Of a stretch of DNA of 64,000 bases, positions 7,052 through 14,716 are shown in pieces. The stretch covers positions 255,494 to 319,493 of the forward strand of contig NZ_KK211348.1 in assembly GCF_000621785.1 (NCBI RefSeq). The letters are read 5' to 3'. Under the pieces are notes generated by a model. The model worked only from the letters and a program-made list of their open reading frames with translations. It was not told the DNA's origin and did no database searches. Position numbers and translations under genes: made by a program. The stretch is from Ruminococcus flavefaciens ND2009 (lineage in GTDB: Bacteria; Bacillota; Clostridia; Oscillospirales; Ruminococcaceae). Every line of letters starts with the position of its first letter. Within the stretch, counting starts at the first letter, position 1.

Positions 7052-8220
7052 TGAGCAGAAAATTTCTTTCGGGCAACGAGGCATTTGCCGAGGGTATAAG
7101 GCTTGCCCGCCCAGAGGTCATATCGGCATACCCCATAACTCCCCAGACCATAGTGGTGGAGCGCCTTTCCGAGATGGTTGAGGACGGCAGTCTCAAGGCT
7201 GAGTACGTCCATGTAGAGTCGGAGCATTCCGCTCTCTCATGTGCCATAGGAGCAAGCGCTGCAGGAGCAAGAGCCTTCACAGCCACATCATCACAGGGAC
7301 TTCTCTACATGGCGGAATGTCTTTACTACGCCGCAGGAGGCAGGTTCCCCATCGTTATGATGAATGCGGACAGGTCAACGGCTCTCCCCTGGAACATTTA
7401 CGGTGACCAGCGCGACAGCCTTTCACAGCTGGACAGCGGCTGGATACAGGCTTATGCCGAAAACGCACAGGAGGCTCTGGACCTTGCACTAATGAGCTAC
7501 AAAATAGCTGAGAACAAGGCGGTCTCCACGCCATTCATGGCAAATCTTGACGGCTTCGTACTTACCCATACCTACGAGACTGTGGAGATCCCCGACAGGG
7601 AGCAGGCAGACAGGTTCCTGCCGCCTTATGAGACCGATAACCGCATCGACTTCGATGACCCGAAGAACATGGCGTTCTCCGCAGGTCCCGATACCAACTA
7701 CATCTTCAAATACAGGGAGCATGAGGGCGTTCTGGCAGCCAAAGCCGTCATCGCCGAGACCGAGAAGGAGTTTGCGGAGATCTTCGGCAGACATTATACG
7801 GGACTCACAGAGAGCTACCTCACCGAGGACGCCGACTACATACTCATCACCCTCGGAAGTATCGCAGGACTCTGCCGCGAGACCGCAGATAAGCTCCGCA
7901 GCAGGGGAGTGAAGGCAGGAGTTCTCAGGATACGTTATATGCGTCCCTTCCCCAATGAGGAGATAGCCCGTGAGCTGAAAAACGCAAAGGGCTACGGAGT
8001 TCTTGAAAAGGACATCAGCTTCGGAAACGAGGGCGCGGTTTATACCAATGTTAATTCGGCTCTGAAAAAAGCAGGGCTCACTATAAAGGGCGGAAACTTC
8101 ATCGGCGGTCTGGGCGGACGCAATATCTCTGCCGCAGACATCGAGGGTATCTTTGCACACATCGCCGACGGTAATGACGGCGTTCATTTCCTTGGCATAG
8201 GAGGTTCGGACAATGGCTAA
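7051..8220 (+). CDS. 2-oxoacid:ferredoxin oxidoreductase, alpha subunit
   Basis: A 389-aa alpha subunit. The N-terminal pyrimidine-binding domain includes GNEAFAEGIRLARPEVISAYPITPQT, followed by HVESEHSALSCAIGASAAGARAFTATSSQGL. The C-terminal transketolase-like domain ends at FIGGLGGRNIS. The ATG at 7051 is chosen because it overlaps the delta stop; the open frame extending upstream only reads through the delta gene in another frame. It forms the catalytic core with the beta subunit, whose start overlaps its end by 8 nt. Separate subunits contrast with the single-chain pyruvate:ferredoxin oxidoreductase common in clostridia, which supports a role other than bulk pyruvate oxidation. Confidence 0.9.
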   Translation: MSRKFLSGNEAFAEGIRLARPEVISAYPITPQTIVVERLSEMVEDGSLKAEYVHVESEHSALSCAIGASAAGARAFTATSSQGLLYMAECLYYAAGGRFPIVMMNADRSTALPWNIYGDQRDSLSQLDSGWIQAYAENAQEALDLALMSYKIAENKAVSTPFMANLDGFVLTHTYETVEIPDREQADRFLPPYETDNRIDFDDPKNMAFSAGPDTNYIFKYREHEGVLAAKAVIAETEKEFAEIFGRHYTGLTESYLTEDADYILITLGSIAGLCRETADKLRSRGVKAGVLRIRYMRPFPNEEIARELKNAKGYGVLEKDISFGNEGAVYTNVNSALKKAGLTIKGGNFIGGLGGRNISAADIEGIFAHIADGNDGVHFLGIGGSDNG

Positions 8221-9115
8221 TAAAACGGCGGAAAGCATTTCCCGCGAGGAGTTTTTCTACGGGCATAAGGCGTGTGCAGGCTGCGGCGGAAGCCTTGCAG
8301 TCAGAGCTGCACTGAAGGTACTGGGCAAAAATGCAGTATCAGTGCTGCCTGCGGGCTGTATGTCAGCGGTAGGCTTTAATTTCCCACAGCTTTGCTTCTC
8401 CAACAACTCCATAATCTCCACCTTTGCAGGCACAGCCTCCATGCTCACAGGCGTTGAGGCGGGTCTCAGAGCCAAGGGCTGCAAGGACTTCACCGCAGTT
8501 GGCTTCGCAGGTGACGGCGGCACCGCAGACATCGGCATACAGGCTCTTTCCGGAGCTATCGACCGCAACGACAATATCATCTACATCTGCTATGACAACG
8601 AAGCCTACATGAATACGGGCATACAGAAAAGCGGTCTCACGCCCTTCGGAGCAAAAACCACAACCACTCCCGCAGGCAGGAATATCCACGGCAATATCCG
8701 TCCCAAGAAGAATATGTTCGAGATAGCAGCCGCCCACGATATTCCCTATGCAGCTACGGCAAGCGTAGGCTATCTGCCCGACTTCATCGCAAAGGTGAAG
8801 AAGGCATCGCAGATACAGGGCACCAAGTATATCCACGTTATTGCGCCATGTCCCACGGGCTGGGGAGTCGCTCCCGACGAGACCGTTGAGATAGCAAAAG
8901 AAGTGGTGGACAGCGGTCTGTGGTATCTTGCAGAGTATGAAAACGGCAGGTTCACTCTCAATCACAAGCCCAGGGAGTTCACCAGCGTTGAGGCTTATCT
9001 GAAAAAGCAGGGACGCTTCAGGCACCTTGACGATGAGGATATAAGAGTTATAACCGAGTCCCGCGACAAGAAGTGGGAGCACATAAACAGCAGCTTTGAA
9101 TATTCGGGAAAATAG
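8213..9115 (+). CDS. 2-oxoacid:ferredoxin oxidoreductase, beta subunit (TPP-binding)
   Basis: A 300-aa beta subunit. HKACAGCGG near the start supplies cluster cysteines. The thiamine-diphosphate/Mg site is seen as GDGGTADIG followed by a conserved CYDNEAYMNTG. PCPTGWG near residue 220 is another family signature. It closes the four-gene operon; the ligase gene follows after a 158-nt gap that carries its own promoter. With gamma, delta and alpha it catalyses the reversible reaction 2-oxoacid + CoA + oxidised ferredoxin to acyl-CoA + CO2 + reduced ferredoxin. Confidence 0.9.
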   Translation: MANKTAESISREEFFYGHKACAGCGGSLAVRAALKVLGKNAVSVLPAGCMSAVGFNFPQLCFSNNSIISTFAGTASMLTGVEAGLRAKGCKDFTAVGFAGDGGTADIGIQALSGAIDRNDNIIYICYDNEAYMNTGIQKSGLTPFGAKTTTTPAGRNIHGNIRPKKNMFEIAAAHDIPYAATASVGYLPDFIAKVKKASQIQGTKYIHVIAPCPTGWGVAPDETVEIAKEVVDSGLWYLAEYENGRFTLNHKPREFTSVEAYLKKQGRFRHLDDEDIRVITESRDKKWEHINSSFEYSGK

Positions 9116-9133
9116 TTTCCGATGAAGGTATAT

Positions 9134-9230
9134 ATCAGTTATAGGCATCACCTATAACTGATGATAAGCCTTTGGTATTGGACAAAAACGTTTATAGGGT
9201 GTATAATAAAAGCATAGAAAACCGATAGGA
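9134..9230 (+). promoter_or_regulatory. Promoter/operator block B before the CoA ligase, with perfect dyad
   Basis: A perfect 12-bp inverted repeat (ATCAGTTATAGG at 9134-9145, complement at 9151-9162, 5-nt spacer) is followed by TTGGAC (9178-9183), an 18-nt spacer and TATAAT (9202-9207). The dyad is centred about 65 nt before the likely start site, where LysR regulators usually bind. Its right half begins the 80-bp block that matches 6161-6240. No T-run follows, so it is not a terminator. Confidence 0.75.
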
Positions 9231-9273
9231 TATATCGAAATTGTAATAATAATTGAAATCGGAGGATAAAGAC

Positions 9274-10614
9274 ATGAGCAGAGATGTAAACAACAAATTC
9301 TGGGACGAGGAGCTGGAAACCCTCCCCCGCGAGGAACTGGAAAAGAGACAGCTTGAAGACCTGAAGGAGATCGTTAAGTTCGCATACGACAACGCTCCCT
9401 ACTACAAGCGTTCATTCGATGAGGCAGGCGTAAAGCCCGAGGACATCAAGACCCTCAAGGACATCGAAAAGTTCCCCTTCATAAACAAGAAAACTCAGCG
9501 TGACACTCAGGGTGTCGGCTCATTCCTTGGTGAGCTGTGTGCAGTCCCCGAGGAGGACGTTGTATTCATATCCACATCGTCGGGCTCTACGGGAGTTCCC
9601 ACAATGAGCCCCTTCACAAAGAAGGACTTCGACGAGTTCCAGGAGACAGAGAGCCGCTGGTTCTGGCAGGTTGGAATGAGACCCAATGACCGCTACGTTC
9701 ACGCTCTCAACTTCTCACTTTACGTTGGCGGACCTGATGTTATCGGTGCCCAGAACTTAGGCGCACTGTGCATCTGGGGCGGTACACTGCCCAGCGAGAG
9801 ACTTCTTTTTATACTCAAGACCTATCAGCCCACTGTAATATGGACCTCCCCTTCATACGCATGGCAGCTTGGTGAAAAGGCTCTCAAGGCAGGTATCGAT
9901 CCCAAGAAGGATCTCAATATCAAGAAGATCATCGTAGCAGGCGAGCTTGGCGGATCCATCGATGCCACAAGAAAGGCTATCGAGGACCTCTGGGGCGCTG
10001 AGGTATATGACTTCTACGGACTGTCCGACATTTTCGGTGCCTGCGCCGCACAGTGCGAGTACCACGACGGACTTCATATCGCCGAGAACCACATTCTTGT
10101 GGAGACAGTTGACATCCACACAGGCGAGGTCCTCAAGCCGGGTGAGGTAGGCGAGCTTGTATTCACAACTCTCCGCAAGCACGCCCGTCCTCTCATCCGT
10201 TTCAAGACAGGCGACATCGGACGCATCGACACTACAAAGTGCAAGTGCGGACGTACACACGGAAGGATCAGTATCCTCGGCAGAAAGGACGATATGTTCA
10301 TCGTTTCCGCAGTAAATGTATTCCCCAGCGACATCGAGGCGGTTATCCGTGAGCAGAGCGGTATCACAGGCGAGTACCTTATCCGTATCTTTGAGAAGGA
10401 CTTCACAGCCAAGTATGCTGTTGAGATCGAGAAGAACGCAGACAATCCCAAGGACGATGATACAGTTGCAGCAGAGATAAGTGCAGCACTGAAGGCTCGT
10501 ATCGGAGTTAAGCCTGCAAAGGTGGTAGTTCACCCCGACGGCGGACTTGATACACGTTCCGAGCACAAATCAAGAAGAGTTATCGACGAGAGAAATATTG
10601 ACTACAACATCTGA
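9274..10614 (+). CDS. paaK: Phenylacetate-CoA ligase family protein
   Basis: A 446-aa adenylate-forming enzyme of the PaaK family. It has the AMP-binding loop STSSGSTGVPT, the PaaK-typical YDFYGLSDIFG, the RFKTGDIGRID hinge segment and a C-terminal domain with DMFIVSAVNVFPSDIE. GGAGG (9261-9265) 8 nt ahead of the ATG at 9274 fixes the start; an earlier TTG at 9253 has no such site. PaaK converts phenylacetate, ATP and CoA to phenylacetyl-CoA; relatives use other aryl-acetates. It shares its promoter/operator type with the oxidoreductase operon and is followed by an aminotransferase. This makes a route arylacetate to aryl-acetyl-CoA to aryl-pyruvate to amino acid, or its reverse, plausible. 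Confidence 0.85.
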   Translation: MSRDVNNKFWDEELETLPREELEKRQLEDLKEIVKFAYDNAPYYKRSFDEAGVKPEDIKTLKDIEKFPFINKKTQRDTQGVGSFLGELCAVPEEDVVFISTSSGSTGVPTMSPFTKKDFDEFQETESRWFWQVGMRPNDRYVHALNFSLYVGGPDVIGAQNLGALCIWGGTLPSERLLFILKTYQPTVIWTSPSYAWQLGEKALKAGIDPKKDLNIKKIIVAGELGGSIDATRKAIEDLWGAEVYDFYGLSDIFGACAAQCEYHDGLHIAENHILVETVDIHTGEVLKPGEVGELVFTTLRKHARPLIRFKTGDIGRIDTTKCKCGRTHGRISILGRKDDMFIVSAVNVFPSDIEAVIREQSGITGEYLIRIFEKDFTAKYAVEIEKNADNPKDDDTVAAEISAALKARIGVKPAKVVVHPDGGLDTRSEHKSRRVIDERNIDYNI

Positions 10615-10678
10615 TAGTAGTATAATATAAAAGATGTATGCAGGGGCGGTGTGAGCATCGCCCCATGCGAATTGTTCT

Positions 10679-10747
10679 TGTAGGGGACGGCGTCCCCGAC
10701 GTCCCATCGGTTGACTGAGTGGGCTGTCGAGGACGCCAGCCCCTACA
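10679..10747. repeat. Small element with terminal inverted repeats (MITE/REP-like)
   Basis: The left end (10679-10700) and right end (10726-10747) form an imperfect inverted repeat, about 19 of 22 bases, both ending TGTAGGGG outward. A second short hairpin (CAGGGGCG/CGCCCC type) lies just upstream at about 10640-10665. There is no coding capacity, and it fills most of the gap between the ligase and aminotransferase genes. Confidence 0.6.
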
Positions 10748-10772
10748 TTTTATATGATTCAGGAGGAAAAAT

Positions 10773-11939
10773 ATGCCAAAGCTTTCAAGCAGAACAGAGA
10801 CATTTACAGATTCCGTCATAAGGCGTATGACGAGGATCTCAAATAAATACGGCGCAGTGAACCTGTCCCAGGGCTTCCCCGATTTTGAGCCTCCCCGCGA
10901 GATACTTGACCGCCTTGCACAGGTCACAAACGAGGATTTCCACCAGTACTCAATAACCTGGGGTGCTCAGAATTTCCGCGAAGCTCTTGCGGATAAGCAG
11001 TCTGCTCTCATGGGCAGGAAAATAGACCCCAACGGTGAGATAGTAGTTACCTGCGGAAGCACCGAGGCTATGATGGCGGCAATGATGACCGTCACAGACC
11101 CCGGGGACAAGGTCATAGTGTTCTCGCCCTTCTATGAGAATTACGGCGCAGATACCATTCTTTCGGGAGCCGAGCCCATTTACGTTCCCCTTATACCGCC
11201 TGAGTTCAGCTTTGACGCCGACGTTCTGGAGGCGGCTTTCAAGCAGTGTCCCAAGGCTATAATCCTCTGCAATCCCTCAAATCCCTGCGGAAAGGTATTC
11301 ACCCTGGAGGAGCTTCAGATCATTGCCGACCTCGCAAAGAAGTACGACACCTTCGTCATCACCGACGAGGTCTATGAGCATATAGTTTATGCTCCCCACA
11401 AGCACATTTACTTTGCTTCTCTGCCCGGTATGTGGGAGAGGACTATCTCGTGCTCATCGCTGTCCAAGACCTATTCTATCACAGGTTGGAGACTGGGCTA
11501 TGTTATAGCACCTCCCGAGATAATCGACACCGTCAAGAAGGTACACGACTTCCTCACCGTGGGAGCCGCAGCGCCACTCCAGGAGGCAGCAGTTACGGGA
11601 CTTCGCTTCGGAGCTGACTATTATCAGTGGTTACAGGACAAGTACACCGAAAAGAGACAGCTCTTCCTTGACGGACTTGACCGCATAGGACTCAGCCATA
11701 CAGTGCCTCAGGGCGCCTATTACATACTGCTGGACATCTCTGAATTCGGCTATGAGAGCGACCTTGATTTCTGCGAAAAGCTGGCTGAATATGTGGGAGT
11801 CGGTGCCGTTCCGGGCTCAAGCTTCTTCAAGGAGCCCGAAAACAGATATATCAGGTTCCATTTTGCAAAGAAGAATGAAACTCTGAACAGCGCACTTGAG
11901 CGCCTTTCAGACATCAGAAAGAAAATGCCGAAGGCATAA
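10773..11939 (+). CDS. PLP-dependent aminotransferase, class I/II (aromatic or methionine type)
   Basis: A 388-aa fold-type I aminotransferase. It has NLSQGFPDFEPP near residue 30, CNPSNPCGKVF, the TDEVYEHIVY aspartate segment that contacts the PLP nitrogen, and the PLP lysine in SSLSKTYSITGWRLGY. The overall pattern is that of the kynurenine/glutamine transaminase K and YbdL group, which favours phenylalanine, tyrosine, methionine and related amino acids; the exact substrate is inferred. AGGAGG stands 7 nt before the ATG. It follows the CoA ligase and ends at a strong terminator, so it probably completes the aryl-pyruvate pathway of this cluster. Confidence 0.85.
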   Translation: MPKLSSRTETFTDSVIRRMTRISNKYGAVNLSQGFPDFEPPREILDRLAQVTNEDFHQYSITWGAQNFREALADKQSALMGRKIDPNGEIVVTCGSTEAMMAAMMTVTDPGDKVIVFSPFYENYGADTILSGAEPIYVPLIPPEFSFDADVLEAAFKQCPKAIILCNPSNPCGKVFTLEELQIIADLAKKYDTFVITDEVYEHIVYAPHKHIYFASLPGMWERTISCSSLSKTYSITGWRLGYVIAPPEIIDTVKKVHDFLTVGAAAPLQEAAVTGLRFGADYYQWLQDKYTEKRQLFLDGLDRIGLSHTVPQGAYYILLDISEFGYESDLDFCEKLAEYVGVGAVPGSSFFKEPENRYIRFHFAKKNETLNSALERLSDIRKKMPKA

Positions 11940-11944
11940 AAAAC

Positions 11945-11985
11945 AAGCCATAGTACCACTGACATCAGGGTACTATGGCTTTTCT
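11945..11985. terminator. Bidirectional intrinsic terminator
   Basis: A perfect 13-bp stem AAGCCATAGTACC (11945-11957) with GGTACTATGGCTT (11969-11981), T-rich on both strands. It separates the converging aminotransferase and penicillin-binding protein genes. Confidence 0.9.
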
Positions 11986-11993
11986 GTTTGAGC

Positions 11994-13442
11994 TTATCTG
12001 CCCACAACGATGTTCATTATCTCTCTGTAGAGTCCCGAGGACTGTGAAGCGAACTCGAAGCCGTGATCTGCGGGGTTCATGACCTGCATTACAATCACAT
12101 AGGAGCCGTGTTCGCCGTAGCTGTCATAGTTTTCGTATACCGTGGAGCCGTCATCGGCATCATTCTTGGCGCAGCCCGTGATGTAGAGACAGTCGCCCTT
12201 CCAGCCCTCAGCGGTGCCTGTCTTGGCGTAGAAGCTGTAGCCTGCGGGGAGCTGCACTCCCAGACCCGAGCCAACGCCCGTCATTCCGTTAAGGAGGTTC
12301 TGGCGGTAATCCGCAGGTATTGATGCGATAACGTCAAGAGCCTTTGAGCCCTCGCCGATCTTCTGAGTACCGTCGGAGCTTACAATATCCTTGACCACGA
12401 AGGGAGTTACCATGTCGCCGAAAATAGCTTCTCTGCCGAGAGCGGCAAGGAAAATGGGACAGGTCAGCACATAGGACTGTCCGAAGGCGCTCCTGCGCAG
12501 ATCGTCAAGGCAGTATATCTCGATATTGTTGCTGAGTGAGCCGAAATCGCACTTTATATCGTCATCTGCGCCGAAGTGGAAAATTGAGCTGAGGTCGGCG
12601 AGAACATCATCTGCGCCTACCTCCTCGAAAGCCTTAGCGAAGAAGATGTTGCTGGAGTTTATGAATGCCGAACTGAGTGAGCGGTCGGGGATAGGGTAGC
12701 CGCCCTTGTTGGTCTCGTGGTCCCAGTTGACGATCGGAACGCCGCCCACCTCCCAGGTGCCGTCATCGTAGAGGGAGTATACCCCGTGCTTGTCGGCGAT
12801 GATCTCAGACATTATCTTGAAGCAGGAGCCGGGCTCATAGTTGCTGAAAGCCTTGTTGCCCACATCTCCCCAGGCAAGGTCCTCGTCGTACTTCTGGTCG
12901 GCAACGGCATTGGGGTCGTATGAGGGATAGTTCACCTGCGCCATGATAGAGCCGTCTGTGCGGAGACAAACCACGGAGCCCACGATATTGTTCTGCTCCA
13001 TGTAGCTGTATATCTCGTTCTGCACATCTCCGTCAAGGGTAAGGCGTATGGACTGTCCTGCGCCCTCGCTGTCGGGAGTTGTGAGTATATCGTTGAAGGC
13101 GGTGTCATAGCCGTCGGACATGGTGGTGATTATGTTTGCAAAGGAAACAGCATAGGGCTCTGCGGAGACGCGGCGCTTGCCGTCCTCGCCTGTGGACAGG
13201 AGGAGTCTGCCCTTTGCGTCATAGAAGCTTCCCTTTTCAGCCGCAGCAGCGGTGGCAGGCTGTGTGGTGGGCTGCTCTGTGGTGACAGCCTCGGTGGAAG
13301 CCTCAGTTTCGGGAGCCGCAGTTGTATCGGTCTGAGCAGTGCCGCTGACGTCAGCCTGTCCCACAGATGATGAGGAGCAGGAGACAAATGAAGCTGACAT
13401 TGCGATAGAAGCGGCAAGAGCCGCAAGTCTTCTTGTATACAT
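11994..13442 (-). CDS. Penicillin-binding transpeptidase, lipoprotein-like (PbpA/FtsI type)
   Basis: A 482-aa class B-like PBP. The N-terminus MYTRRLAALAASIAMSASFV ends in a Cys at residue 22, resembling a lipoprotein signal, and a Thr/Ala/Glu-rich spacer follows to about residue 70. The transpeptidase motifs are complete: SCFK (206-209), SSN (263-265) and KTGT (407-410). The start at 13442 follows AGAGGTAA and a promoter; a longer frame would begin inside the promoter. It would crosslink peptidoglycan at the outer face of the membrane. It is shorter than PBP2 or FtsI and lacks their N-terminal pedestal, like PbpA or some sporulation PBPs. It is a single-gene transcript. Confidence 0.85.
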   Translation of the reverse strand: MYTRRLAALAASIAMSASFVSCSSSSVGQADVSGTAQTDTTAAPETEASTEAVTTEQPTTQPATAAAAEKGSFYDAKGRLLLSTGEDGKRRVSAEPYAVSFANIITTMSDGYDTAFNDILTTPDSEGAGQSIRLTLDGDVQNEIYSYMEQNNIVGSVVCLRTDGSIMAQVNYPSYDPNAVADQKYDEDLAWGDVGNKAFSNYEPGSCFKIMSEIIADKHGVYSLYDDGTWEVGGVPIVNWDHETNKGGYPIPDRSLSSAFINSSNIFFAKAFEEVGADDVLADLSSIFHFGADDDIKCDFGSLSNNIEIYCLDDLRRSAFGQSYVLTCPIFLAALGREAIFGDMVTPFVVKDIVSSDGTQKIGEGSKALDVIASIPADYRQNLLNGMTGVGSGLGVQLPAGYSFYAKTGTAEGWKGDCLYITGCAKNDADDGSTVYENYDSYGEHGSYVIVMQVMNPADHGFEFASQSSGLYREIMNIVVGR

Positions 13443-13479
13443 TATAGTTACCTCTGAGTAAGATTTAGTTAGCATAATT

Positions 13480-13508
13480 ATTATAGCGTAAACCGCTGGG
13501 TTAGTCAA
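13480..13508 (-). promoter_or_regulatory. Promoter of the penicillin-binding protein gene
   Basis: On the minus strand: TTGACT (13508-13503), a 17-nt spacer and TATAAT (13485-13480), 38 nt before the ATG. Confidence 0.85.
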
Positions 13509-13536
13509 CCTTTAATGAAAAAACTTTGGAAAACAC

Positions 13537-13565
13537 TTGACTATTTCCGAAGAATATGAGATAAT
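13537..13565 (+). promoter_or_regulatory. Promoter of the small export-family gene
   Basis: TTGACT (13537-13542), a 17-nt spacer and GATAAT (13560-13565). It is divergent from the PBP promoter and about 20 nt before the first ATG, so the leader is very short if 13585 is the start. Confidence 0.75.
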
Positions 13566-13584
13566 AAAGTGTATGTGATTATAA

Positions 13585-14076
13585 ATGAAAGCGAGTTTTG
13601 TTATGTTAAAGTATATTCTTACATTTCTTATATCAATGGTTCCCATCGTAGAGCTGAGAGGCGGTATCCCCATCGGCGTTGGCATGGGCGTAAAGTGGTA
13701 TTACGCAGTACCGATCTGCATGATAGGAAACATGATACCCGTTCCCTTTATCTTCTTCTTTGCAAGAAAGATACTGGAGTGGGGCTCGGACAAGAAGTAT
13801 ATCGGCAAGTTCTTTTCGTGGTGCCTTAAAAAGGGACACAGCGGCGGCGAAAAGCTCCAGGCAAAGGCAGGAAAGGGAATGTTCTGGGCACTTCTTCTCT
13901 TCGTAGGAATACCCCTTCCGGGAACAGGCGCATGGACAGGCACACTGGCAGCAAGTCTGCTTGACCTTGACTTCAAGAAGAGCATTATCGCAGTATCTCT
14001 CGGAGTAGTTCTTGCAGCAGTCATCATAACGGTGCTCACACTTCTGGGCTTCAGCGCATTCACAGCTGTCAAGTAA
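13585..14076 (+). CDS. Small multidrug-export family membrane protein (COG2426-like)
   Basis: A 163-aa integral membrane protein of the COG2426/Sm_multidrug_ex family. The first hydrophobic segment runs into MVPIVELRGGIPIGVGMG, the family signature, followed by further hydrophobic segments (about residues 40-60, 97-112 and 128-155) and a GIPLPGTGAWTGTLAASL loop. The actual substrate of the family is not established. Two starts are possible: ATG at 13585, or MLKYIL at 13603. Neither has a strong ribosome-binding site, and the nearer one leaves almost no leader. It is a single-gene unit closed by a terminator. Confidence 0.8.
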   Translation: MKASFVMLKYILTFLISMVPIVELRGGIPIGVGMGVKWYYAVPICMIGNMIPVPFIFFFARKILEWGSDKKYIGKFFSWCLKKGHSGGEKLQAKAGKGMFWALLLFVGIPLPGTGAWTGTLAASLLDLDFKKSIIAVSLGVVLAAVIITVLTLLGFSAFTAVK

Positions 14077-14086
14077 ATACAATTAC

Positions 14087-14115
14087 AAGGGACTTCCTCG
14101 GAGGTCCCTTTTTAT
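14087..14115 (+). terminator. Intrinsic terminator
   Basis: A 10-bp stem (AAGGGACTTC with GGAGGTCCCTT, including one G-T pair) over 14087-14110, followed by TTTTTAT. It ends the export-family transcript. Confidence 0.85.
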
Positions 14116-14133
14116 ACCCTGATATAATTCACC

Positions 14134-14178
14134 AAAAGCTCTCCCGCAGCATATCATAAAACGTGCGGAGAGCTTTTT
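14134..14178 (+). terminator. Second hairpin with T-run ahead of the spore-coat operon
   Basis: AAAGCTCTCCCGCA and TGCGGAGAGCTTT pair with one bulged C and are followed by TTTTT. It lies between the first terminator and cotJA. It could be a backup terminator or, if the cotJ promoter lies upstream, an attenuator. Confidence 0.6.
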
Positions 14179-14216
14179 CGCACATGGTTCTCCGCGCAGG
14201 AAAGGAGGACTAAGGT

Positions 14217-14468
14217 ATGAATCTTGATCTCTTTGACGATATGGAGGGCATCATTCTCCATGAGCGTGAAGCCTCTCTGGTACCGGAAATGAAGAATAAT
14301 AACGGAAACGGCAGTATGACGAGGTTTCCGAAAAATACTCCCCTTGCAATGGCATATGTGCCGTTCCAGCAGTGGGGAGAGACCTACGGTGACGATGAGG
14401 CGCTCAGCAGGGGAACGCTCTTCCCCGAACTCGACCTGCCCTTCTCGAAGGGAGGCGCTGACAAATGA
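14217..14468 (+). CDS. cotJA: Spore coat-associated protein CotJA
   Basis: An 83-aa CotJA. The family core LAMAYVPFQQWGETY, with ALSRGTLFPELDLPF following, is clear. The first 35 residues are variable. A strong AAAGGAGG lies upstream. It is the first of three genes arranged as cotJA-cotJB-cotJC with overlapping or near-overlapping ends, as in Bacillus, where the operon is expressed in the mother cell and feeds an inner coat layer. Its presence indicates that the host belongs to a spore-forming lineage. No sigma-E promoter could be assigned with confidence. Confidence 0.9.
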   Translation: MNLDLFDDMEGIILHEREASLVPEMKNNNGNGSMTRFPKNTPLAMAYVPFQQWGETYGDDEALSRGTLFPELDLPFSKGGADK

Positions 14469-14713
14469 ATGAAAAAAATATGCTTCTCAGCATGATAAAG
14501 AAGTATGACTTCACACTGAAGGAGCTGAACCTCTATCTTGATACTCATCCCAACTGTCGCCGCGCACTGTCAATGTTCAGAAAATACAGGGAGCTCCGCA
14601 GGGACGCAGTACAGGAGTATAACAAGCGCTTCGGACCTCTTACTCCCGAGCAGGTGACCGACACGCAGAGCTGGACCTGGGTAGAAGACCCCTGGCCCTG
14701 GGAAAGGAGATAA
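14465..14713 (+). CDS. cotJB: Spore coat protein CotJB
   Basis: An 82-aa CotJB-family protein. The helical first half (MLLSMIKKYDFTLKELNLYL, then DTHPNC) and the C-terminal TWVEDPWPWE are family hallmarks. It overlaps cotJA by 4 nt (ATGA junction) and precedes cotJC by 3 nt, indicating one mRNA with coupled translation. The function within the coat is structural and poorly defined. Confidence 0.9.
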   Translation: MNEKNMLLSMIKKYDFTLKELNLYLDTHPNCRRALSMFRKYRELRRDAVQEYNKRFGPLTPEQVTDTQSWTWVEDPWPWERR

Positions 14714-14716
14714 GCT

